From: Dermacentor variabilis
Lineage: Eukaryota > Arthropoda > Arachnida > Ixodida > Ixodidae
NCBI RefSeq assembly: GCF_050947875.1
Contig: NC_134569.1
Span: 18,389,631-18,453,630, forward strand
Direction of reading: 5' to 3'
DNA length: 64,000 bases
Below, in pieces: positions 11,801 to 23,800 of the stretch (its first letter is position 1; the number at the start of each line of letters is the position of its first letter). The notes under the pieces were generated by a model, which made no database searches, was not told the DNA's origin, and saw only the letters and a list, made by a program, of their open reading frames with translations. Made by a program: the position numbers and the translations under genes.

Positions 11801-14800
11801 GCAGAGACACAAATAGTGCGTCAATGCCGCTTAATAACGGCAAGAAATGGGTCACAGAGAGAGTCATCACGACCCTAGAAGGCCAACATATGTTCGTTTC
11901 CAAATCATTGGCAAGAAAAAATATGCTACATTAAAGGGACTGTCTACATTTCCAAACATGTCTTTGGATTGTGGTGGGAAAGAGAAGATTGTGAGCCATA
12001 GTGACAGAAATGAGCATGCTTGTATCCCATAAATAAGGGAATATATGTTTAATTTGGCTCTGAAAGTTGTGCAAGAATGACATGTGGCGCCACTCGACAG
12101 TGAAACAGTGCCCTTACCCTTACGTAACCCTTACGTAACCAAAAAGCCACACAGGGAGAGCTACTTTGCTTGTACATACTATACAATATTATATAGCCTT
12201 AAATTAAAGATGAAGGAGAACCGAGGGGCTCACTTTTGTTAATCATGACCATATAAAGCCAACAGATAATGAAGCCAAGGAAAGCATCGGCGAAATTAGC
12301 TGTAGTTGAAATTGAAATGTTGAAAATAATAAAGAAAGGGAAATGAAAGTAGATGAAAAATAACATGTTGCCGGTGAGAGCTGAACCCACAACTTCCGCA
12401 TTAAGTGTACATTGCACTGCCAAATGTGCTACGACGACGGCTAACAAACCACCGACTAACTAGGCTATTTATGTTCACTTTATATGGCCATGATTAACAA
12501 ACTCGAGCATCTTGGTTCCCCTTCTTATCTGGTTTATTCATTGTGAGGGTCTCGAATCTGGCGGCCTTGATGTCATCAGGTAGCATGCGAGGGTTTATTA
12601 GCCACCTGCCTGCTCTCTTAAGATCACATGTTACTGAAGCCATCGGGCGAAAAAGGAAGTTCCACATCCACCCACCTTGGCTCTGAGTGGATCTGGCTAA
12701 CACTCCTAGGGCTAGATCTGGTAAACATAAATGCCCAAGTTAGTGGCTGGTTTAATAGCCGTCACCATAGCACAATTGATAGTGCAACGCACGCGTAATG
12801 CAGAGGTTGTGGGTTCAGCTCCCACCAGCAACACATTATCTTTTCATCCACTTTCATTTGACTTTTTGTTATTATTTTCTACATTTCAATTTCAACTACA
12901 GCTGATTTCCCCGATGCTTTCCTTGGCTTCGTTGTCTGTTTGCTTTATATGGTCATTGCCTTAAATTGCATTTTCTGCTCTTCTACTAACTTTTCTTTGC
13001 ATAAGAGAGTAATTTCTTTTGTTTACAGCTAGCACGTGGAGCCGCTTTGTGCAAACAAACAGAGTCACAGTGAAAGACGTGGTGCATTGATGCATGGCAT
13101 ACAAAATTGCCATCGTATTCAGTAATCAGTATTGTCGGAATCTGTGCACAATTTTAAGAAGCGAATATTCAGATTGAAAAATTCTGTTTTAAATATTTCT
13201 ACTCACTTTCAGTGAAACACCTGCACCTTTAGACACTTTGAATGGTAGGCTTTGTATTGCACTACAACATAAAAGGCCCTTGAAAAATATCAATGAGTCC
13301 CTTTAAAACAGGTAATTTCATTTATTTATTATCACCTTGAAGGCCCAAAGGCATTACACAAAGGGCGGGGGAGGAGGGGGCAATACAAACACGTGTAAGA
13401 GTGGTTATGTACAAAAACAGGTAATTTCACAATACACACTTATTTCTTTTTAATCTGCAAGTATGCTTTCCCCTTTACGTTTTTATGAAAGTCTTGAATG
13501 CTTTGATCATCATTCGAGCAAAGTGCAAACTGCACTTTCTATTGCTTGAGTGTTGAACATGGTTCCATCACAAAAGCCCCATCTACATCTTTCATGTTAT
13601 GACTAATAAGATTCGCCAGCTCTAAACATGCCCATCAAAGTTGCCTCACTACTTTAGTTCAGCAGACTGCCTTATGAGAAACCTGGCTTAAAGGGACCGA
13701 CAACCAATTTTTATGGTACCCATTCTTTTAGTGCAACGGAAGGCTTACTGGTCTGAGTGTCCAATATTACAGTGGTAACACGGAAAACGTCGTGGAATCT
13801 GCATTGAGGATGTAGTCGTACTCAAGAAACATGCTGGAAACAGTGATAGGTGAGCGTAATAACAATTATACGCCGTCATTGGGGGAAGCAAACAAGTGCA
13901 GCTTTAGCTGTAAGAAAGTAATATTTTGCTTACCAAGCCGATGTTCCTACAATTAATGCTTTATGAAGCGTTGAATTATTTTTGCAATAATAGGTAGTTT
14001 CCGAATCTACACCCCAGCGTCAGCTCCCTCCAAGTAATACAAACCGATCTCAAAGGCCATGCTTATGCTAACTGCATGCCAAGCTAAATGGTAGGGTATG
14101 CCAGCAGTGCTATTATTGCAGTGCTGGCACCCATTCACGGCACAATTTGTCTATATAATTTTATATAGCCAATATATATTTTTTAATATAATCTCACAGA
14201 GACCACAGAGCTTGGTATACTAACTCACAAATTCATGCACGTACAATAGCCTTCATGTGCGCCGTGATGCATTGAACAACTCTACCTGCTCTACCGCTCC
14301 ATTCATTTCTACGAAGGCAGTGTCACTCATTAGCGTGCGATAACAGCCGACCTATGTAGGGTAACCTCTTATAACAGTTCAAAGTACCAGAATTTCACTA
14401 CCAGGCCACGCCTCTTACTGGTTTTTGAGACTTTCTTTGCCAATTTAAAATTATAATTCCTACTTAAATTGCGAGCAGTGTGCTGGATTTTGTCACTATA
14501 AATGATGGTAATTTCATTTCCGTCAACATCTCACAACACATTCTGGCCAGTTGTCAGTTGTCAGTACCTTTAACAACTAGGAGAAGGATCTGTTTCCAAT
14601 GAACAACCAGCGCAATTCGTTATGGTGGTTGCTCTGCAAAACCATTCCAATAAAAACTCTGGTCCACGAACTACAATTTGCCTTCAAGTGCAGAGCAGTG
14701 GGGAGCTCATGGGAAAAGCATGAATATAAAGGCACTAGTCAGTGCCACATTCATAGAATCATGCTTCCTTACATTTTCTTTTTCTTCCAAGTACAAATCC

Positions 14801-17800
14801 ATGAATTCAATTTTGTTGCAGACAAGTGTCTACTGCAACAGTCCTTAAAGACAGGGTACCTCCTTTCTCACTTGAAAAATAAAGAAAGGAAGAAAAGGCA
14901 CGGTGAGCAAGCAGTACAGTGTTCCAGTATGCGTCTCCTCCTCTGGCCCAAGCATTGCTGCGCATGGCTGTCTGTGCGGCTGAGTGCAAAGGTTAAGCGA
15001 GCCGAGAAGGCTGGTGGCTCCATGCACGCTGTCTTTTCGCACACCTAATGTTGGAAGTCGCATAATCTCAGGTTTCGGAAACGCGTTGAAGCAAGAGGCA
15101 GCACGAAGTGTTCGCTCAGCTCTTTTTGCAATCTCCATAATGCAAGTATTGGTACAGCGAGTGTTCGCAGTCATCGAGTGAGGTTTGTTTATGCCTGCCT
15201 GTGCATGTGCGACACCGTGCTTGTTCATTTCATTAGTAAGTGAGTGCTTACTGCAATTTATACGGCCAATAAACCTATGAACCTTACTTTATGTAGTTGT
15301 TCAATACTTTGCTATCACTATCAATGCTTCGCCTTTCAGGCAAAACTGCACCTCTTTTCTAAAGTTAATGAAAAGAAATTTCGCAGTGGGTCCTCTGATA
15401 ATTTTTGGTGTAAGAGGGGTGCAAAGGGCAAGTGAGAAGGTCGATCTATCCTGCACCTCGAACCACTGACCAACCTCCCAACTTATATAAAATATTGGAC
15501 AGAAAGACGTAAATATGCTGCCTCCTTCCTCTATTATTTTACTAAAGGAATACCAACATTTTCAATTAGTGCAACACCATTTTCGGTGTGGCAACTGGTC
15601 AAACTTAATTTGTAAATACAGAAGGCCTGCACTCTACTTCAAAACCGTTTATTTTTCAATTAATTCAATCCCTATCAATTTCTATGGGTCCTAGCTTTTG
15701 TTATTTTGATCCTGAAATTGGCCTTTGCCAGATAACTTGAACTTATTTGGTCAATCCACATGCACCTGACCCCAACAGTGACCCCACTAGTGGCAGCATG
15801 TCTTGATAGCATGTAGAAGGGCAGTGAATGCATCATACATATGTCATCCCCTAATAAAAATGGCTACTTTCAGTCTGCCCAGGAAGATTTTCTGGTAGAA
15901 AGAGTAGCTCACCATGAATAATTAGAGTATATACCTGATTATAACAGATGCCTTGGTCTGAAAATTGGTTCGAAAATTGCCTGCATGGTGCAATCTGATA
16001 TGAAACGAAAACTGTGTTAGCAGCTTTCGCAAAAGCCCAGCATCAGAGGCAGCCTAGCCAGTGCCATTGCACTCATAAGATCGCAACCGACCAAGTCCTC
16101 AAGTAGCATGACAATGACAAGCTACTTTCAGTCTTTGATTACAAAAGCTAATTAAAAAGATAAGTTATTTTATGTGCTAAGCTAGGAAGAGGCAACAAGT
16201 CACATCATGTGTTTTTGGTGTTATAGTGAATTGCATGCACCACAGGACAAACTAGAAAAGTGATAAGTCTTGACATGGGCCACCATTTCATTTGCGATAG
16301 TTGCGGAATAATTTGATAAATGCAAAATATTAAATGCGCAATAGGCCGTACTTAGAGCTAAACATTGTGGTTCATAGACAGTAAAAAGTGCTGCCTGAAA
16401 TTGACAACAATGGACATTATGCATAAATAAATTTTGCTCCGTGAAGGTAGCATTTGATGGTTTCATGTTGGCCATAGATAGAGCCATACATTGTTGTCCA
16501 TAGACAGTAAAAGAATGCTGCCTGGGATTGACAGCAATGGACATTATGCGTAAATAAAATTTTTTCCATGAAGGTAACATTTATTGGTTTCATCCTTTCC
16601 TTACTACCAGAATCATTAGGCACACTACATTTTTATTGCTAAACAATTGGATGTGCTTTACATTTCTACTTTGCTTAGGAGCTCTAATGTCTATTTTGTG
16701 TTAGTTTTCTACTTTAACACATAAAAAGTGGGCGTGCATTCGAATTGGGTGGTGGGAGATGTTGAAATTGGGCAAATACTCCCAAATTAATCAGCTATGT
16801 GTTTGAGCATGTTTTCTGCCTCTTGTTTAATTTGACTCAGTGGACAATTCAATCAATTTCATCAGTACCATCACTGTCGAATTTGCAGAAGTTGACTGCA
16901 TTCGTCTTGAATAATGCGAAGAAGTTTAATTTCATGCACTTAATCATTTAAATGGAAATGCAAAAATTCAGCAACAGCAGTACCAGTGCCTTTTATCATC
17001 ATTCAAGTTCACTCAGCTGTGAAGTATCCCTGAACCAACCAACCAGGCACCTCTACAGATGCAGGAATACAGTTAAATACTCACATCAACTTGCGTCAGG
17101 ACATCAATGAAGCCGCATGCATGATTAGACGAGCAGCATAGAGCTTTGAGGACACCCAGCCATTCAGCACTAAGCAGACCACAGCTGGCAGTAAGTTCAG
17201 CACACAGGAGAGATATGTCATTCAGCCTGGAAGAAATAGTATGTAACAGCATGTCACAAGAAACAAAGCACAATAAGTCTTTTTCAACAAAACTGTATTA
17301 ATTCAAATATAATGCGAAGTTTTCTCCCAGAATCCTTAGCCTCGAAGTCACACCCCTACCTTATCTGCAAAGGTGAGACTTTCAGGTACTACTTCAATAA
17401 GGCGGCAGCAGGGCCACATTTCTAGCAATCCAGATTTTAGACAGCAGCCCAAATTTTAGCAACTACTAAACCTCAGTAGGTGAGTCAGTACTGTATTTTT
17501 GCGCATCTAATTTGCACCAAGAATTCGAAAAATTTAGCGCTAAAGGCAAGGTGCAGGTTATAGCACAAATTTTCCTACAATAATTATTAGAGGGAACTCT
17601 GGCGCTGCGATCTCTCAGCTACCAGGGAAATCATGGTTATTACATGGATTTGTTTGATCTTCATGCCTGTGGATTCAGACTTTCTTGTGGCTTTATACTT
17701 TATCTGCTTTCATTGACATAAATTTAAAAGCAATCTATAGTTTTCCAAATGCAAAAGACTCTGCGAACACACATAATTGCTACTAATTGCAGCGGTTCAG

Positions 17801-20800
17801 CCGGTGAAGGTGGCCATATCTCAACGTCCCAAGCATCTCAACGCACTGGCTTGCCCTCGAGAAAATCATAAGGGCATTTTATGCTGTTAGTCTATGCATG
17901 TGTGCATGGTGTAATGGTTTTAATATCTGGCTTCCGTGCCAGAGGTCCTGCGTTTGAATCCTACAGTCGGACAATTTTAATGTTCTTTAATTATTTATAA
18001 CACAGTACTTTGCTGAAAATGAACAGTTTACAAAGCCACAAAGCTGTTTGCAGCCAAAAGAGCAACGTTTTGCTAAATCCATGTACTACGCATCATCCCC
18101 CGTGATGGCTCAACCACCCCACCTGCAGCCCCCACAGACAATAGTGTCAGAGTTCCCTCTAGTAATTATTGTATGAAACTCTATGGGTTATAGTATGCAA
18201 ATTTCACCTTGGAGGTGCGACTTTAAGGCAGCATAAATATCACCCTATGGTGTGGCTTTATGGCAGTGCAGCGCACACTTCCACAAAAGCCGCACAGTAA
18301 GGCGAAATTTGCGTAGCAATCAGTAATCAAGTGCTTTTAATGTAGCTAGAAGCTTCACTATTTGTACACCATCTAGCTTACTGCCCAGCTTTTAGAGGAA
18401 ATCCATACTTGTCTGCATCTTGTGCCACAGAGATGCTCTGAACAGCACTGCAAACAAAGCTGTACCTATATGCAGAATATATTAGAAGCTTCACTATTTG
18501 TACACCATCTAGCTTGCTGCCCAGCTTTCAGAGGAAATCCATACCTGTCTGCATCTTGTGCCACAGAGATGCTCTGAACAGCATTGCAAACAAAGCTGTA
18601 CCTATATGCAGAATTTTCACTCAGTTGCTTGATTTGTTGGGGATCAACCCTAATCCTAGAAATAAAGAAAAAAAAAAGACAGAGTAAATAAATAAGTTCC
18701 GACTTGCCTATTATACAGAAATCGTAACATTTATAAATAATATTAAAGATCAGGGTCTGTATTGACAAAAATATTTCACATAGGTGCTGTTTGCAATTAG
18801 CCACTGTATTACCAACTCTGTCATCATTGTGCCGACTGCTATGTGAGGAGAAAGCGGCAGCTTAAGGAGACCGGGAGCTCCAGGTGAGGCTAGGCAAGGT
18901 GCGTTTCTCGAAGGTCACGTATGCAATTGACTGTAGCTGCCAGATGAGGGATCAGGTGGTGCAAGTGTGGTGGAGACAAAGGAAGGAAGACACGGGTGGT
19001 GCGCAGTGCATGTGTTGTGCCCGGATGGACGGCACGTGGACAGCGTGGAGGAAGAGTTGCCGAGTGCGGTAATAAACGGAATGTTTGTGGCGAATGTGTT
19101 GGCCTGTCGTCGTTATTAACAAGTGGGTGCCCATCCGGGATTGAAACGGACATGGACCTGGAGGCGGTAAATGTACCCAAAAGCATTGCTACAGCATCTG
19201 CTGGGGCAGGCCAGTGGCTCCGCCATGCACCGCGATGGACGGATGGAAAAAAACTTTAATTAAAAAAGGACCTACGAGGTTGCCAGTCCGGGCTCAGGCC
19301 ACCCGGGCATTACGTGCGGTGAGGCACAGCCTTTCCACCGCTGCCCAGGCCCACTGCATAGCCCCATAGTTGGTCGTGTAATTCAGAGCTAGTCAGAGCG
19401 CTTAGCCATCGCTCCTCGAGAAGGTCCGGTTCTATGTTGTCCTCTACATATATTGATCTGATCTTTGTGCCCTTCCATAAGATGTGTGCCACGTCTGCAT
19501 GTTCGTGCTTGCAGAGCTTGCATCTCGCGTCTGGGTATTGTGTTGAATTTACTCTGTTTAAATGTACTGGGTTTCGGAACATTCTGGTTTACAACCTTCT
19601 TCAATCTGTTTCTTGAGACCTGTCGAGTTGTTTGTGGGGTTGTGGGTATGCTTCTCTTTGTTTCGTATAGTGCGTCAGTATGTCGTGGCACGTGACCAGT
19701 CTGTTCTTGTCGTCTTTTATCGCTACTTGGTCGTTGTCGCCTCCTCCGTGTTCTCCATCGCCTCTGCTGCAGTCCTTCCACCTTACCCGGGAGTTGCGAG
19801 GTGTTGGGCCGTCACTGTCCGAGCCGAGGTGGATTACTTCTCGCATGGCTCGGTGGGCCTTCTCATTGAGGTTAGCTTAGCCAAGCAGCTAAGCTAAGCA
19901 ATCCTTAGCTTAGCTTGTTGGCCTAGTTGGTGCTTGCTAAAGACATGTTTTTCGTCATACACAAAAGGAAGACACATAGAGGACAACACTGGGTGTTGAC
20001 CTCTATGTGTCTTCCTTTTGTGTGTGTTTTAACTTGTGGCAAAAAACACATCTTTTCCCAAAATACAGCTGATTCAACAACATCCAGTCCCCCAGGAAAT
20101 TTCTGGACCGGCTGGAGACATTTCATTTGGTCAATGGTGTCGCTGCCGACAAAAGGCTTACCAACATTGTGCCCGCTGCTTTGGAGGGCGGCACGAAGAT
20201 GTGGTGGCGCTTGGTGACCATGTTTGCATCGTGGGAGGAATTTACTGCAGTCTTCATTGCAGAATTCTCTTCTATTTACACAAAGCACTGCTTGAAACAA
20301 GAACTTGAGCTCCAGACGCAGCACCCGGAATAAAATTTAAAAGAATTTATTTACACAATCGCGGCCTATTATGACCAGATAGGCAGTTAAGCTTCGGAGT
20401 CAGAAAAAGTGGATCACGTGCTGCGGCAAAAGCACCCACAACTCCCGAGACTTGGTAGAAGGCAAACAGTTTGCCAATCTCGCAGAGTTTGCTAAGACAA
20501 CTGACGGCCTCTTGGAGTGTGCTTGGAGGCAGCTGCAGTACAAGCTGCTGCCACCTCCAACAGACCAAGTGGTGATAGACCTTGCCTGCCAGTCAGTTGT
20601 GAACATGACTGGCCTGCCCGGAACGCAGCCCAGAGTGCTGATGACTGCGGCTATCACACCGTTTCAGTCTCTGTTGGTGGCATCCTACTGGCCATTGTGT
20701 CCTGCAGCAATACAGCCATCCTACCACAGAGACCAGCTGCACAGACAGACCGCTCATGCTATAAGGCCAATTCCCACAACGCCGTCACAGGGCTACCAAC

Positions 20801-23800
20801 AGCGCGACTCTGGGGGATTTACCTACAGTCGCTGTGGAGGTGTAGGTCACCGAGCTCGCGATTGCCCCACAAGTCAGCCTGCCGGCCCGCCCCACTGCTA
20901 CGAATGCAACGGAATCGGGCATTTCCTATCACAGTGTCCGGGAAATGGGAGGCTGTAGGTGCCACCTCGGCAGGCACATACGTGACTGCACTGCAGGTAG
21001 CGGTTTCAGCCAGTAGGAAGGAGCCCCTCCGGGAGGCGCAGATTAGGAAGGCTATGCTCCGAGCCCTACTGAATACAGGCTCATGCGTAAGCTTACTTGG
21101 AATGCCGGAGGCAAAGGTAGCAGAGGAGACAGATGCCAAGCTCAGGACATATGAGCTCCTGATGCTCATGTGTCCTGAGCTTGGCACATGTGCGTGCACT
21201 CGGCCTGGCAAACAGGGTGGTCCCAGTCTACCACATCCTTAAGTGCAAGATCCAGTGGGCTACGAGCAGCCACAACCTGTATGCATATATGTGCTGGACC
21301 TACGTCGGGACATTGTTCTCGGCAGGGACTATTTAACTGTAACAGGCATCTCCATGCATGTTATTATATTCCATCCAGGCAGATGAAATATTGGCACCGA
21401 CCCGCGATGCAATGTGCCATTCGTTAAGCCCAACAAGGTTCCAGCCGCAGTGCTCACAACTGAAGACGAAGAGTCTTAGCACTTGCCCACCCTCTTCGAT
21501 GAAGTTCTTGCAGGTCCTGACAAAGGGAGTGTCATTGCAATCGAAGTGGGCAAGCACAATGCTGTAGAAACAAAACTACAGCCAAGCATGAAGGTGCTTG
21601 ACAACTTCAGCCCTTTTTCACTACAATTCCAGGGTGTACCACCATCACTCAGTACTGCATAAGACAAAGGGGATAGTGCACCTGTGAGATGCAAGTTTTG
21701 TCCAGTGCATGCTAAGAAGCAGAAAATTATTGAAGACTGCGTACATGACCTCCTGGAGCAAAGTCTTATAAGGTGAAGCAGCAGCCTTTGGACTAGTGCC
21801 CCAGTGCTCATGGTGAAGTAGTCTGGAGGCTACGAGTTACCGATTGCTGAATGCACGAACCAAGGTACCTGCCTACCCTGTGCCTCAAACAAACTGGCTG
21901 CTAGCACAACTTGGCTGAGCTCAGTGGTTCTCAAGCTTCGATCTCTCCCAAGGGTTTTTCAGTTTCCTGTCTGCGATTCCTCCATTATGTAAACAGCCTT
22001 CACCTGCCCTCAGGGTACGCTTAAATTCGTCAGGATGTCCTTCATGGTGGCAAGTGACCACCAACTTTTCAAACCTTGATAGACCGTGTGCTACAGGGAA
22101 TCAATCAGCGTTTCGCTATGGCTTCTTGAAGTTATTTTCTAATCTATTCAGAGATGCTTGAGAGTCACACTGAGCAGGTGAGGAAAGTACTGCAACGTAT
22201 TGAAGGTGTTAGCCTTACAATTAAACCAAACAAAATACAGGTATGCCATCAGTCCCTTAAGTTCTTGGGTCACATCTCACCTGGGCAGTGCACACCAGAT
22301 GAAGGAAAGGTGCGTGCAGTGCTGGATTGCACAAGACCCAGCACAATTAAGCAGTTGCAAGTCTTCCTGGGGCTTGCTGGCTACTAGAGGAACTCCGTCC
22401 TACACTTCTCATTGACGGCACATCTACTCATGGACATTTTAAAGAAGAATGAGCCATGGCATTGGACAGAAAGTCAAGAGCAGGCTTTTGATTTACTCAA
22501 GCAATCCTTAGCTCAGAATGCAGTTGTGGGCCTTCCAGATCTAAACTGACCTTTTGTGGTTGAAACCGATGCAAGCAGTGTCAGCATTGCATCTGCACTA
22601 CTGCAGGCTGGCTCTGATGGACTGCAGCCTGTTTCCTGCATTGGAAGGGTTCTTACAGAGGCCGAAAGCCGTTATATTGTCCAGGAGTGGGAGTGCCTCG
22701 CAGTAGTGTGGGCAGAAGACATGTTCAAGCCCTATCTTTAATTTACCAAGTTTGAGATTCACTGTGACCACTCATTTTTGTCATGGATGCTTAGCAAAAA
22801 CCAAATTTCGACCAAAGATGGGGACTGTAGAATCAACCACAGATGGGGACTGGCAAATATACCTGCAAGTGCCTTAAGCAGAGCTCTTCTCCAGTGTGAA
22901 GACCATGCAAGTGATAGCCTGCATGAGACAATGCCCCAGCGCTGCTCCAGAACCTGAAGCGAAAATTACATTTGCGCAAGTAGCAGTTGCCTTGGAAGAG
23001 GATGCCAGACTCTTAGGCGACACAGGACAGTTCATCCAAGCGCAGGCTCTTGACTGCTGTCTCTCAAAACTGAAGACTGTGGTCCCTGAAGCTCGGACCC
23101 TAATCACCGCTTTCTTCATGATCTGGCAGAGACAACAGAACTGGAACCAAGCGGAAAGCTGCTTCAGCAAAGAGGCAACAAGAAGGTATCATGACTACCT
23201 GATCACCTCCGACACCTGGCACTGAAGATAGCACACGACCAGCCCACTGCAGACCATGTCAGATTTTTCAAAACTATGAGACGTGTCTCAGCCTGGTTCG
23301 TCTGGCGTGGCATGCCGGCTGACGTATCAAAGTATGTGCAGTGCTGTGCTGTCTGTCAGTGCTCAAAAGATCGATGCCAGAAGCCTGAGGGCCTCATGAA
23401 CAGTGAGTGGGCCACAGGCCAATGGAAGAGCTTAGTGTCTATATTATTGGGCCCTCACCATCTGGACCTCATGTCTACAAATACTTGCTGGTAGCTATCA
23501 ACAAATTCACTACATTCCCAGAGATCTTCCCTCTGCAAGTGGCAACAAGTATAAAAATCTTTGAGTGTATGGTTGCAGTTTTCTGTCACCATGGCACGCC
23601 TGTGGCCATCTCAAGTGACAATGGGAATCCCTTCGTGAACACTTTATGGCGCAATCTCCTAAAAGACTGGGGCATCAAGGAGCGTCACACTGTGCCATAC
23701 CAACCAGTGGGATAAATCGTCGAGATCCACAATGGCACCATTAAGCAGGGCCCAGGAGCATACTGCTCCAATCACAAGGACTGGGGCTAGCACACACCTG

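Larger units (their letters stand above)
11931..13308. mobile_element. TTAA-flanked MITE with AAAGGGACT ends, carrying an inverted SINE pair
   Basis: Left end TTAAAGGGACTGTCTACA at 11931; right end GAGTCCCTTTAA near 13296-13307, inverted with respect to the left for about 12 bases. No transposase. Two SINE copies sit inside at 12231-12464 and 12737-12962. The pairing of these two ends is inference from terminal similarity. Confidence 0.5.

Noticed and set aside
17905..17975. tRNA-Gly gene
   Set aside because: The anticodon arm is good but the acceptor and T stems do not close; it is inside a MITE.
20517..21242. 241-codon plus-strand ORF
   Set aside because: It is a frame-shadow of the gag-nucleocapsid-protease region; the zinc knuckles are in the neighbouring frame.
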